This document shows positions 1 to 6,896 of a stretch of 13,308 nt of DNA, one piece after another. The notes under the pieces were generated by a model, which was given only the letters and a program-made list of their open reading frames with translations, was not told where the DNA came from and ran no database searches. Position 1 is the first letter of the stretch. The number at the start of each line of letters is the position of its first letter. The position numbers and the translations under genes were made by a program. The DNA comes from Opitutales bacterium. GTDB taxonomy: Bacteria; Verrucomicrobiota; Verrucomicrobiia; Opitutales; UBA2987. The stretch is from contig JAJFLT010000155.1 in assembly GCA_021772555.1 (NCBI GenBank), positions 1-13,308 on the forward strand, given 5' to 3'.

Positions 1-122
1 CTGTTCTTCCGGGTTGTAAGGTGGGCGACAATTCCGTTGTAGGAGCCGGTTGTGTTGTTAATCGCAATGTCCCATCGGACACAACTGTGGTTGGTGTTCC
101 AGCTAAACCGATAAAAAAGTGA
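1..122 (+). CDS. Sugar O/N-acetyltransferase, PglD/NeuD-like (C-terminal fragment)
   Basis: The gene enters from the left edge; only the last 39 codons (reading frame from base 3, TGA at 120-122) are present. The visible peptide has the hexapeptide pattern of a left-handed beta-helix acyltransferase (VGDNSVVGAGCVV, then NVPSDTTVVG) and ends in GVPAKPIKK, the usual closing strand of this superfamily. The aminotransferase starts 36 bases downstream and a 4,6-dehydratase follows. From that context the likely role is transfer of acetyl from acetyl-CoA to the C4 amino group of a UDP-4-amino-4,6-dideoxy sugar, the last step of UDP-diacetylbacillosamine synthesis (PglD/EpsM type). The substrate-binding N-terminal domain is outside the window, so substrate specificity is inferred only from the neighbours. 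A serine O-acetyltransferase-type or other hexapeptide enzyme cannot be excluded from the fragment. Confidence 0.8.
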   Translation, partial: VLPGCKVGDNSVVGAGCVVNRNVPSDTTVVGVPAKPIKK

Positions 123-158
123 ACTTGTCTGAAATAATGGATTCATATCTGACGGAGA

Positions 159-1295
159 GTGCCAATCCTGAATAAGGAACGCATTTATCTTTCTCCTCCC
201 CATGTCGGGGAAGAGGAATGGCGGCTGGTGAAGGATGCCTTCAAATCAAACTGGGTTGCCCCTGTGGGACCACACCTGGACGCTTTTGAAAATGAATTTT
301 GCCGATACACGGGCGCTGAACACGCAGTAGCCTTAAATTCTGGCACAGCCGCTTTGCACCTAGCTCTATTGTTGGCTGGAGTCCAGTTAGATGACGAGGT
401 ATTGTGTTCCACATTAACGTTTGTAGCCTCCGCCAACCCCATTCGCTACCTTGGTGCCAAACCGATATTTATTGATAGTGATTTTAATTCCTGGAACATG
501 GACCCCAACTTATTGGAGGACTGGCTTATCCGGCGAGCGGCTGTCAACCGACTACCCAGAGCGGTAAATGTGGTTCATCTTTACGGACAATGCGCGGACC
601 TTGATGCTATCCATACAATTTGCGACCGTTATGATATTATTGTTATCGAAGATGCGGCGGAAGCTCTTGGGGCAACCTATAAAACCCGACGGGCAGGGAT
701 TTCTGCACCAATTGGCGTATTTTCATTTAATGGCAACAAGATTATTACTTCAAGTGGGGGTGGCATGCTCGTCTGCAAAGATAGCGCACTGGCCGAAAAG
801 GCGCGGTTTTGGGCAACGCAGGCGCGAGATCCGGCTGACCATTACCAGCATTCGGAACAAGGTTACAATTACCGTCTGAGCAATGTTCTTGCGGCAATTG
901 GCCGAGGTCAACTGGCTAAGCTGCCTGATTTTATTACATCTCGCAGAAATATATTTGATTATTACCAAGCGGCGTTAGGCGATTTGCCGGGAATTGATTT
1001 TATGCCTGAAGCGGAATGGGGTAAATGTACACGGTGGTTGTCCTGCATGACCGTGAATGAAGAATTAGCGGGGATCTCGCCAAATAAAATTCGTTTGCGA
1101 CTGGAGGAGAATAACATTGAAAGTCGGCCCGTTTGGAAGCCCCTTCATTTGCAACCACTTTTTTCCGATTGCGAAAAAGCAGGTGGACGAGTTGCGGAAA
1201 AGTTGTTTCGTACCGGACTCTGTCTACCATCGGGTTCTGCCTTAACTTCTGAGCAATTACAACGAGTGGTTGCGGTTATAAAAAGTTGCTTTTAA
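159..1295 (+). CDS. pglE: DegT/DnrJ/EryC1/StrS-family PLP sugar aminotransferase, PglE-like
   Basis: A cytoplasmic PLP enzyme of 378 residues, the usual length for the family. It is expected to transaminate the 4-keto-6-deoxy UDP-sugar made by the dehydratase encoded downstream, giving UDP-4-amino-4,6-dideoxy-GlcNAc. Family signatures appear in order: RIYLSPPH at 8-15; SNWVAPVGPHLDAFE at 30-44; the phosphate-binding SGTAALHLAL at 61-70; VVHLYGQCADLDAI at 138-151; EDAAEALGA at 164-172 with Asp165 to contact the pyridine nitrogen; and FNGNKIITSSGGG at 190-202 with Lys194 as the internal-aldimine lysine. The start is uncertain. GTG at 159 is the first in-frame start after a stop at 150-152, but the GGAG at 154-157 sits only one base before it. 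CTG at 168 would give MNKERIYLSPPH, closer to the typical family N-terminus. The gene lies between the acetyltransferase and dehydratase genes. EpsN-type exopolysaccharide enzymes are equally close in kind, so the symbol is by role. Confidence 0.93.
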   Translation: MPILNKERIYLSPPHVGEEEWRLVKDAFKSNWVAPVGPHLDAFENEFCRYTGAEHAVALNSGTAALHLALLLAGVQLDDEVLCSTLTFVASANPIRYLGAKPIFIDSDFNSWNMDPNLLEDWLIRRAAVNRLPRAVNVVHLYGQCADLDAIHTICDRYDIIVIEDAAEALGATYKTRRAGISAPIGVFSFNGNKIITSSGGGMLVCKDSALAEKARFWATQARDPADHYQHSEQGYNYRLSNVLAAIGRGQLAKLPDFITSRRNIFDYYQAALGDLPGIDFMPEAEWGKCTRWLSCMTVNEELAGISPNKIRLRLEENNIESRPVWKPLHLQPLFSDCEKAGGRVAEKLFRTGLCLPSGSALTSEQLQRVVAVIKSCF

Positions 1296-1336
1296 TTTGC
1301 GGAAGAATTGTCCATTGGTATTTCGAGTGAAATTTG

Positions 1337-3235
1337 ATGTCTTATAAATGGTCATTAATGAGCGGACTTTATCGGTATTTGCTGCCATCGCGAACACCTC
1401 TCCTTTTTCTGTCTTATTCGGTTGCGCTGGCGGTTAGCTTACTCCTCGCCTACGAATTACGGTTCGATTTTGTCGTTTCAGGTGAATGGAAAGCTCTGCG
1501 ATTTGAAAATATCTTATGGATCGTGCCGCTCAAACTTTTTTTACTTTTGGTTTTTGGCCAGTTTGGAGGCCTGTTAAGTTATTTTCGTCTCCCGGATTTT
1601 TACCGTGTATTCTTTGCCTTATTTATTGCCAGTCTCACATTAACCGTTACCTGGTTCGTTATGGGCGGCAACCCGATTCCCCCGAGAGGAGTAATTTTGG
1701 GAGATTTCATCTTTTCTCTAATTTTAATCGGTGGATTCCGGATTGGATTGAGGGTAGCCAGGGAAAGGTATTTTACGGGCGACCGGAGAAAATCCAAAAT
1801 ACAGCGCCGGGTTGCCATTGTGGGTGGCGGAGATGTTGGCGCGGCCACAGCTGCGGATATGTTGGCCAACCGCGGTCTGGGTATGCGGCCAATTATTTTT
1901 TTGGATGACAACCGCGAAAAATGGGGAAAACACATTCACGGCATAAAAGTTTTGGGCAGACCTGACAATATGGAAGCCATTTGCCAAAAATTCGGCATCG
2001 AGGAAATCATCATTGCAATGCCTTCGGCACCAGCGAGACGCATCCGTGAAATCGTGGATCTTGCCGCCGATATAAATCTTAAGGCGGAAATCGTCCCATC
2101 TTTGGCGGAATTAACAACGGGGCGGATAAGAGCCAGCCGGGTGCGCCCGGTAGAAATAGAAGATTTGCTGGGGAGGGAGACCGTCCAACTCGAGTCGGAC
2201 AATATTCGTGACATGATTGCCAACCGCAGAGTATTGATAACCGGTGCGGGGGGAAGTATAGGGTTCGAGTTGAGCAGGCAGGTGGCATTTTATGGCCCGG
2301 ATAAATTGCTTATACTTGACCGGGCCGAGGTCCAGCTTTTTCAGGCTGAACAAAACCTGATCGAAGAAGACTATGAGTCCATTTTGTTACCATTTGTAGC
2401 GGATGTTCAGGACGAGATGCGGATGCGGGAAATCATCCGCCAACACAGGCCGCAGATTGTTTTTCATGCAGCGGCCCACAAGCATGTTACCCTGATGGAA
2501 CGGCAACCAGTGGAGGCGATTAAGAACAATGTTCTGGGGACAAAGCTGCTGGCTGATATTTCAATGGAGTTCGGGGTCGAAAAGTTCGTTTTCATATCCA
2601 CTGACAAGGCGATAAATCCCACCAATGTCATGGGTGCCACCAAACGTTTGGCGGAAAAATACATTCAGGCTGTCAATTTTGTTCCTGACAACCGGACAAA
2701 CTTTTTGGCGGTGCGTTTCGGCAATGTGCTGGGCTCCTCCGGGAGCGTGGTTCCTATTTTTCGTAAGCAAATAGGCTTGGGGGGGCCGGTCACCGTTACT
2801 CACCCGGAAGTGGAACGTTTTTTTATGACTATTCCCGAGGCGGTCGGCCTTGTTTTGCAAACGGCGACATTGGGAAATGGCGGAGAGATTTTCGTTCTTG
2901 ATATGGGCGAGCCGATTAAAATTCTGGAACTGGCCAAGCAAATGATCGAATTAAGCGGTTTTCGTCCCGATGCCGACATCGAGATTAAATTCATCGGGTT
3001 GCGTCCGGGCGAGAAGCTTTATGAGGAAATACACCGGGATGAGGAAACGCTGGCGGAAACCCGTCACTCTCGCATATTGCGTTTTTTAAGCGAATCGGAA
3101 TCCATCGAGACTATGAGCGCTCACTTCGATTGGATTCGGAAAAATCTGGATAATGGTAAATGCGGAAACGTTAACCATTGCAAAGAGTTGCTTAAAAAAT
3201 ACATACCAGAATATGTTCCCTTTCTGGATGATTGA
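1337..3235 (+). CDS. pglF: Membrane-bound UDP-GlcNAc 4,6-dehydratase, PglF/WbpM/CapD-like
   Basis: Predicted inner-membrane nucleotide-sugar dehydratase of 632 residues, converting UDP-GlcNAc to the UDP-4-keto-6-deoxy sugar, first step of bacillosamine-type sugar synthesis. Four hydrophobic segments lie at about 22-40, 59-80, 90-110 and 119-137. A first Rossmann-like domain has AIVGGGDVGAA at 160-170. The catalytic SDR domain begins with the NAD-binding TGAGGSIG at 302-309. The active site reads STDKAINPTNVMGATK (421-436): Thr422-Asp423-Lys424, with Met432 in place of the usual SDR tyrosine before Lys436. This Met replacement is the hallmark of the long dehydratases (PglF, WbpM, CapD, EpsC). 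RFGNVLGSSGSV (460-471) and GLRPGEKLYEE (554-564) are also family motifs. TTG at 1334 directly precedes ATG 1337; I chose ATG. It follows the aminotransferase by 41 bases, so the genes are probably co-transcribed. Confidence 0.95.
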   Translation: MSYKWSLMSGLYRYLLPSRTPLLFLSYSVALAVSLLLAYELRFDFVVSGEWKALRFENILWIVPLKLFLLLVFGQFGGLLSYFRLPDFYRVFFALFIASLTLTVTWFVMGGNPIPPRGVILGDFIFSLILIGGFRIGLRVARERYFTGDRRKSKIQRRVAIVGGGDVGAATAADMLANRGLGMRPIIFLDDNREKWGKHIHGIKVLGRPDNMEAICQKFGIEEIIIAMPSAPARRIREIVDLAADINLKAEIVPSLAELTTGRIRASRVRPVEIEDLLGRETVQLESDNIRDMIANRRVLITGAGGSIGFELSRQVAFYGPDKLLILDRAEVQLFQAEQNLIEEDYESILLPFVADVQDEMRMREIIRQHRPQIVFHAAAHKHVTLMERQPVEAIKNNVLGTKLLADISMEFGVEKFVFISTDKAINPTNVMGATKRLAEKYIQAVNFVPDNRTNFLAVRFGNVLGSSGSVVPIFRKQIGLGGPVTVTHPEVERFFMTIPEAVGLVLQTATLGNGGEIFVLDMGEPIKILELAKQMIELSGFRPDADIEIKFIGLRPGEKLYEEIHRDEETLAETRHSRILRFLSESESIETMSAHFDWIRKNLDNGKCGNVNHCKELLKKYIPEYVPFLDD

Positions 3236-3240
3236 ATTAT

Positions 3241-3282
3241 CCTATCTACCAAATTCGGGCGTAAATCATTGGTAGAAATAGG
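3241..3282. terminator. Bulged hairpin between convergent genes, possible bidirectional terminator
   Basis: An inverted repeat lies in the 82-base gap between the convergent dehydratase and GspB-like genes. CTACCAA (3246-3252) pairs with TTGGTAG (3269-3275), then CCTAT (3241-3245) pairs with ATAGG (3278-3282). That gives 12 base pairs with a two-base AA bulge and a 16-base loop. The place is right for a shared terminator, but the stem is AT-rich, the loop is large and no clean T-tract follows on either strand, so termination is a guess. Confidence 0.35.
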
Positions 3283-3317
3283 GGCAAATTTTCGATCGTA
3301 CGTAACAGTGTCGACGT

Positions 3318-4763
3318 TCAAAAAGATTTGTAATAGATGGCCCCTTCGTTGTCCGTGAACAATATTTGCTGACTCGATTTATTGATGCCCGAAAAGCGAA
3401 CCCCGAGATTTTCATCGATAAAATCTCCCACGTCATACTTGTAATTGCCGACCAATATTCTGGCTGAGTTGCCGTCTCCGATGGAACCTTTAATGACAAG
3501 GCTGTCCACCAGCGCGATGATGTTCGGGTCCTGTTCCGGCGCGGCGGGCTGAAAAATCACTGGTTGGGTAGCGGTAGCAGTTTCCACCACCATAGGTTCG
3601 GATTCGGCAACCGTTTCCTGGACGGCAAACTGGAAAATAGGAGCGTCTGGTTTCGCCTCCGAAATATCCGTTTCTTCCGTAATCGAAGGTTGCGGTGCGG
3701 GTAGAGCGAATTCGACTATCTCGGATGCCTCAGACTCATCTGCATCCTGCGTTGATTGCGGTTGTGTTGGAGGAGACGGAGCCGTTGCGGTCGGCGGAGG
3801 TTGGGCAGTTGGAGGTGATGCGGTGACCGATTTGGGTGGTGCTTCGCTTGGTGGAGTGCCGATAAAGGCTGAAATGGCGAAATAACCAGCGGCCAAAAAA
3901 ATACCACCCACGAACAAAACCGCGAGGATCATTTTTTTTGGTGAAGCTTTGGCGCCAGCGGTTTTTTTGGGAGTCTTTGGGGGTTTGGTTTTGGCTTTTT
4001 TCTTTTTATCGGGCGGTGGTGGGGCTTTATCTTCTTTGCCTTTCGGTTTCGCTGGTTTGGCAAGTTTTACTTTGGCCTTCGGGGGTGGTGCTGGGACCAC
4101 CTTTTTTTTACCCGGTGGAGGCGGCGCCGGTTTTTTGACGGGGGGCGGAGCTTTAACCACTGGTGGAGGAGCGTCTGCCTGGGGCGGGGCCACTGCTATT
4201 TCCGGTGGAGGAGGCTCATTTTCAACAACCGGGTTGTCCTCTGCTGGGACCGCGGGTCCATTTATCTCGGTCTCAGGCGAAGTCTCCGCCTCAAAGGGTT
4301 GTGAGGAGAGTCCCCGGATGGTAATGCCGGATTTTTTTTTCTTTCTAGCGGGGGGTGGCGTGGCTGTCTTTGGTTTTTCCTCGGCCTCAGGCGTTTGAGG
4401 TTTACTTCCCAGCTTTAAAGACGGGCCACCCTCTACGGGCTCTGGCTTGATATCGAAGGGATCGGCGGCGAGAGACTCTTCCTCGCTTTTTTCATCTTCC
4501 TCTTTTGGTGTATCTGCTTTTTGGGACCCCAGTGTGAGCTTCAGTTTTCCACCACCACCGGAATCCGCTGCCGGAGTTTCCGGTGGCGGCTCTTCCACCT
4601 TTTCCGGTTCCGTAGGAGGAGGAGGTTTTTCCTCGGGAACCTGATCGACGGGAGTCTGACCCGGTTTTCGGAGGGAAAGACGAAGTTTAGGAGGACTTTC
4701 AGGATTTTGAGATCCCTCGTCTCCAGAACCATCAGTAGAATTTGGCGTATTGGACTCCGGCAT
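3318..4763 (-). CDS. GspB-like single-pass protein with long Pro/Lys-rich cytoplasmic half (second paralogue)
   Basis: A 481-residue protein, probably single-pass in the inner membrane. Residues 1-277 are low-complexity, rich in Pro, Lys and Glu and predicted disordered and cytoplasmic. One hydrophobic helix follows at about 278-301 (MILAVLFVGGIFLAAGYFAI). A Pro/Ala/Thr-rich periplasmic linker leads to a compact C-terminal domain at about 412-481. That domain follows the same pattern as the end of the upstream GspB-like protein: LVIKG, GN.KY.VGDFI, LGVRFSGI, ILFTDNEGAIYY. The pattern resembles the type II secretion GspB/PulB C-terminal domain. The N-terminal half repeats a short motif: KLRLSL (26-31), KLKLTL (73-78), SLKLGS (115-120). 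It lacks the MSLINDALKKAQ start of its neighbour. ATG at 4763 lies 32 bases inside the upstream gene in another frame, so translation is probably coupled. Function unknown; a scaffold or energising partner of the AAA ATPase is an inference. Confidence 0.85.
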   Translation of the reverse strand: MPESNTPNSTDGSGDEGSQNPESPPKLRLSLRKPGQTPVDQVPEEKPPPPTEPEKVEEPPPETPAADSGGGGKLKLTLGSQKADTPKEEDEKSEEESLAADPFDIKPEPVEGGPSLKLGSKPQTPEAEEKPKTATPPPARKKKKSGITIRGLSSQPFEAETSPETEINGPAVPAEDNPVVENEPPPPEIAVAPPQADAPPPVVKAPPPVKKPAPPPPGKKKVVPAPPPKAKVKLAKPAKPKGKEDKAPPPPDKKKKAKTKPPKTPKKTAGAKASPKKMILAVLFVGGIFLAAGYFAISAFIGTPPSEAPPKSVTASPPTAQPPPTATAPSPPTQPQSTQDADESEASEIVEFALPAPQPSITEETDISEAKPDAPIFQFAVQETVAESEPMVVETATATQPVIFQPAAPEQDPNIIALVDSLVIKGSIGDGNSARILVGNYKYDVGDFIDENLGVRFSGINKSSQQILFTDNEGAIYYKSF

Positions 4764-5631
4764 GATCAGAAAAAATGATTCGTTCCTTGTTAATCGAAAT
4801 AACTCTTAATTTCAAGTCGCGGTTTACAAAAGAATTGAGCCTGAAAACCTTGTTGTCCATGAGAACCTTGCTGTTGGTTCCAGAAAGTCGAACTCCCTGA
4901 ATGACCATTTTTTCAATGTATTCCAGGATGACTGGATTTTGGGTGGGAGCCGTCGAGGAGGTGGAAGGCTGTGGCCTGGCAGACGGTATGGGTTGGGTTC
5001 GCGCCACCGGTTTGGGAGTGACTACGACCGGTGGTGGTGCCGAAACCGTGGGCTGGACCGGTATTTGCGCGGCGGGTTGAGGCGTTTTGTCGACACTTTC
5101 CACCACGCTGTCGACAATATCGGCATTGGCACTGCCTTTGGCCACGGTTTGCCGGACAAGAGCAAATCCCTTTAGCGGAGCCTTGGGAGTTTCCTTAGGT
5201 TGGGCTTGTGCGGGCACAGGCTCGGGGTTTTTCGGTGGTGGTGCGGATTGCGCAATTGGCTCAATGGGCGTTGGTGTGGTATTGGCTACTGGCGTGGGCA
5301 GGGGTTTCGCCGGTTCCGGTTCTTTGACCGGTACGACGTCCTGGGTGATTGGATCCGACTGTGCCGGTTCCGGTTCGGTGGAAGTGGAAGCAACCGCCAT
5401 AGGGGTACTGGACGGTTCTTTTTCATCATCGCTGATCAAACCCACGACCAAAAAAGCTATCGCGCTGCCGAAAATGCCCAAAACGATCACTGCGGCAAAA
5501 AAGATTTTCACCAACTGACTCTTGCCCATGCTATGGGAAGCACTCCCGCTTTGCCCAATGGGAGGAGGCTGCGCCTTGTCTCCAGAATGCGCCTTTTGAG
5601 CTTTTTTAAGGGCGTCGTTAATGAGGCTCAT
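4732..5631 (-). CDS. GspB/ExeB-like single-pass membrane protein
   Basis: A 299-residue inner-membrane protein that probably partners the ExeA-like ATPase encoded immediately upstream. In ExeA-ExeB type systems this pair helps assemble or place the type II secretin in the peptidoglycan. The start is ATG at 5631, not the possible start at 5667. It yields MSLINDALKKAQ, the typical N-terminus of this family, and makes an ATGA overlap with the ATPase stop codon (TGA at 5630-5628). After the cytoplasmic N-terminus there is one hydrophobic helix at about 41-66 (VKIFFAAVIVLGIFGSAIAF). A Pro/Ala-rich periplasmic linker (about 75-230) follows, then a compact C-terminal domain at 233-299 (MVIQGVR, KVLMDNKVFRLN, LKLRVISINKERIIFSDHAGVQY) that fits the GspB C-terminal domain and is repeated in the next gene. 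No secretin gene is visible, so the exact secretion machine is unproven. Confidence 0.87.
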   Translation of the reverse strand: MSLINDALKKAQKAHSGDKAQPPPIGQSGSASHSMGKSQLVKIFFAAVIVLGIFGSAIAFLVVGLISDDEKEPSSTPMAVASTSTEPEPAQSDPITQDVVPVKEPEPAKPLPTPVANTTPTPIEPIAQSAPPPKNPEPVPAQAQPKETPKAPLKGFALVRQTVAKGSANADIVDSVVESVDKTPQPAAQIPVQPTVSAPPPVVVTPKPVARTQPIPSARPQPSTSSTAPTQNPVILEYIEKMVIQGVRLSGTNSKVLMDNKVFRLNSFVNRDLKLRVISINKERIIFSDHAGVQYAKFY

Positions 5632-6434
5632 AAGCTCAAATCTTTTTGCGCGCGCCTGACATCCCAATAGTTGACGCTGTCCGAAGACCTAGTAAAAGCT
5701 GAGAGAAGGGATTTGTCACTCAAATTATTTATCAATCTCGGAATTCCCCGGCTGATCTTGAAAATTTTTCGGTAGGCATAGGGGGTAAAGCTGGGCCGAC
5801 CCATGCCTCCTGCCATAGAGAGCCGATGCTGGATGTAATGAATCACCTGCTCCTGTGAGAGGGGGGTGAGGTCGAATTGGACCAGAATTCTCTGCTTCAG
5901 TTGACGCAAACGCTTTTCGGACAATTTTTCCTTCAGTTCCGGTTGTCCGATTAAAATGATCTGTAGCAACTTCTGTTTGTCGGTTTCCAGATTGGAAAGA
6001 AGCCTGATGTGCTCGAGGGCATCAAATGCCAGGTTTTGAGATTCATCGATGATGAGGACTATGTCCTTGCCGGCATGGATACGGTCCAGAAGTGCGCTGT
6101 TGAGCTGATTGAGTAGATCGCTACGGCTTCGAGCTTTGGCTTCTTCACCCATTTCCATCAAGATGGCCTTGAGTAATTGGGTTTCCGACAGCCGCGGATT
6201 GAGGATAAGGGCAGTTTGGTAGTGCTCAGGATCCAACTCCTCCAGCAATTTCCGGCAAAGTGTGGTTTTGCCGCAGCCGACCTCCCCGGTTAGCACAATG
6301 AATCCCTTCCTTTCCTTGATCCCATAGCGCAGGTATTGCAACGCATTCATATGGGTTGGGCTGAGGAAAAGAAACTTAGGGTCGGGAGTGATGTTGAAAG
6401 GCATCTCCCGGAAGCCGAAATAACTTTCGTACAT
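5628..6434 (-). CDS. ExeA/GspA-type AAA ATPase (short form)
   Basis: A 268-residue P-loop ATPase. The N-terminus MYESYFGFREMPFNITPDPK and LFLSPTHMNAL (22-32) are typical of the ExeA/GspA group and of the related exosortase-associated ATPases. Walker A is GEVGCGKTT (50-58, Lys56, Thr57). Walker B is IVLIIDESQN (125-134, Asp130, Glu131). LIGQPEL (161-167) and RGIPRLINNLSD (229-240) occupy the sensor regions. It stops right after the ATPase core and lacks the C-terminal transmembrane and peptidoglycan-binding part of full-length ExeA (about 540 residues), so any envelope anchoring would have to come from its partners. It is the first gene of the three-gene minus-strand operon and overlaps gspB-like by ATGA. 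ATG 6434 has no clear Shine-Dalgarno sequence. The GspB-like neighbours favour the secretion-type reading over an exosortase role. Confidence 0.9.
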   Translation of the reverse strand: MYESYFGFREMPFNITPDPKFLFLSPTHMNALQYLRYGIKERKGFIVLTGEVGCGKTTLCRKLLEELDPEHYQTALILNPRLSETQLLKAILMEMGEEAKARSRSDLLNQLNSALLDRIHAGKDIVLIIDESQNLAFDALEHIRLLSNLETDKQKLLQIILIGQPELKEKLSEKRLRQLKQRILVQFDLTPLSQEQVIHYIQHRLSMAGGMGRPSFTPYAYRKIFKISRGIPRLINNLSDKSLLSAFTRSSDSVNYWDVRRAQKDLSL

Positions 6435-6549
6435 AAGACGCTTAAATTCTTTTCTATTTCATAACAAAATATTTATGACTTTAAAAGGCGTAATCGTTTT
6501 TTCTTTTCAGGGGTTGAATCGCTCCCTAAAGTTTCCTATTAATATTGTC
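6435..6549. promoter_or_regulatory. Divergent intergenic region with promoters for both flanking genes
   Basis: These 115 AT-rich bases separate the start of the ExeA-like operon (minus strand) from the division gene (plus strand), so promoters for both directions should lie here. On the minus strand I find only weak AT-rich hexamers and no convincing -35/-10 pair. A plus-strand ATG at 6475 opens the same frame as the division gene, but the extra 25 codons look like translated intergenic sequence. Confidence 0.45.
6514..6542 (+). promoter_or_regulatory. Candidate sigma-70-type promoter for the division gene
   Basis: TTGAAT (6514-6519) and TATTAA (6537-6542) are 17 bases apart, each matching 4 of 6 consensus positions. 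The expected transcription start, about 7 bases after the -10, falls at or just before ATG 6550. This would make the mRNA leaderless, in keeping with the absence of a Shine-Dalgarno sequence. Weak matches in AT-rich DNA can arise by chance. Confidence 0.3.
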
Positions 6550-6861
6550 ATGGCGGGGAAATTTGCATCTTTAGCTCAGATTATATTAGGCTTGTTGGGG
6601 GCCTTGCTGGTGCTTGTAGTCCTGTCTTTCAGCGCTCTTTTTTTGCAAAGCTATCGGGAATACGAGCATTTCAAATCGAAGGAACTGGGTTTGGAAAAAC
6701 GCTTGGGGCAGTTGAAGGACGATATATCTGAAAAGGAGAAATACCTGGATCTCGTTCTACATGAGCCTGATTTTCTGGAGCGGGTGGTTCGTCAAAAGCT
6801 GGGTTATGCCCGCCCTGAAGAGACCATCTATCGATTTGAGAAAGAAGAAGAGCCAGAGTAA
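6550..6861 (+). CDS. FtsB/DivIC-like septum formation initiator
   Basis: A small bitopic inner-membrane protein of 103 residues. From this start, residues 1-9 are cytoplasmic and about 10-33 form one transmembrane helix (IILGLLGALLVLVVLSFSAL). A periplasmic coiled coil follows at about 35-72, rich in Glu, Lys and Leu (FKSKELGLEKRLGQLKDDIS). It ends with the family tail EPDFLERVVRQKLGYARPEE and then TIYRFE. FtsB/DivIC proteins join FtsL and FtsQ/DivIB in the divisome and help activate septal peptidoglycan synthesis. An in-frame ATG at 6475 would add 25 residues. I prefer 6550 because it gives the normal family length and because the upstream codons look non-coding. No Shine-Dalgarno sequence is visible for either start. 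The gene is convergent with the cyclase gene, 35 bases away, with no obvious terminator between them. Confidence 0.85.
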   Translation: MAGKFASLAQIILGLLGALLVLVVLSFSALFLQSYREYEHFKSKELGLEKRLGQLKDDISEKEKYLDLVLHEPDFLERVVRQKLGYARPEETIYRFEKEEEPE

Positions 6862-6896
6862 TTTGGAATTCAAGGTGTCAGGTGGGCGTGCTCCCG

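Noticed and set aside
3938..4398. Long glycine-rich open frames on the + strand opposite the proline-rich protein
   Set aside because: They are the complement of Pro/Lys-rich codons (CCN read as GGN). They have no family pattern, and the minus-strand frame has a recognisable helix and conserved C-terminal domain.
5632..5667. Upstream in-frame extension of the first GspB-like gene (12 residues)
   Set aside because: The extension lies inside the ATPase gene and spoils the conserved MSLINDALKKAQ N-terminus; the ATG at 5631 is better supported.
4939..5670. Gly/Arg-rich + strand frames opposite the first GspB-like gene
   Set aside because: Shadows of the Pro/Ala-rich linker; the minus-strand gene has the MSLINDALKKAQ start and ATGA coupling.
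5628..6434. The AAA ATPase as part of an exosortase/PEP-CTERM system
   Set aside because: The N-terminal motif is compatible, but no exosortase, PEP-CTERM or chain-length genes are nearby, while two GspB-like genes follow directly.
6862..6896. GGG...CCC mini-hairpin between the division gene and the cyclase gene as a terminator
   Set aside because: Only about three pairs with no T-tract; not enough to call.
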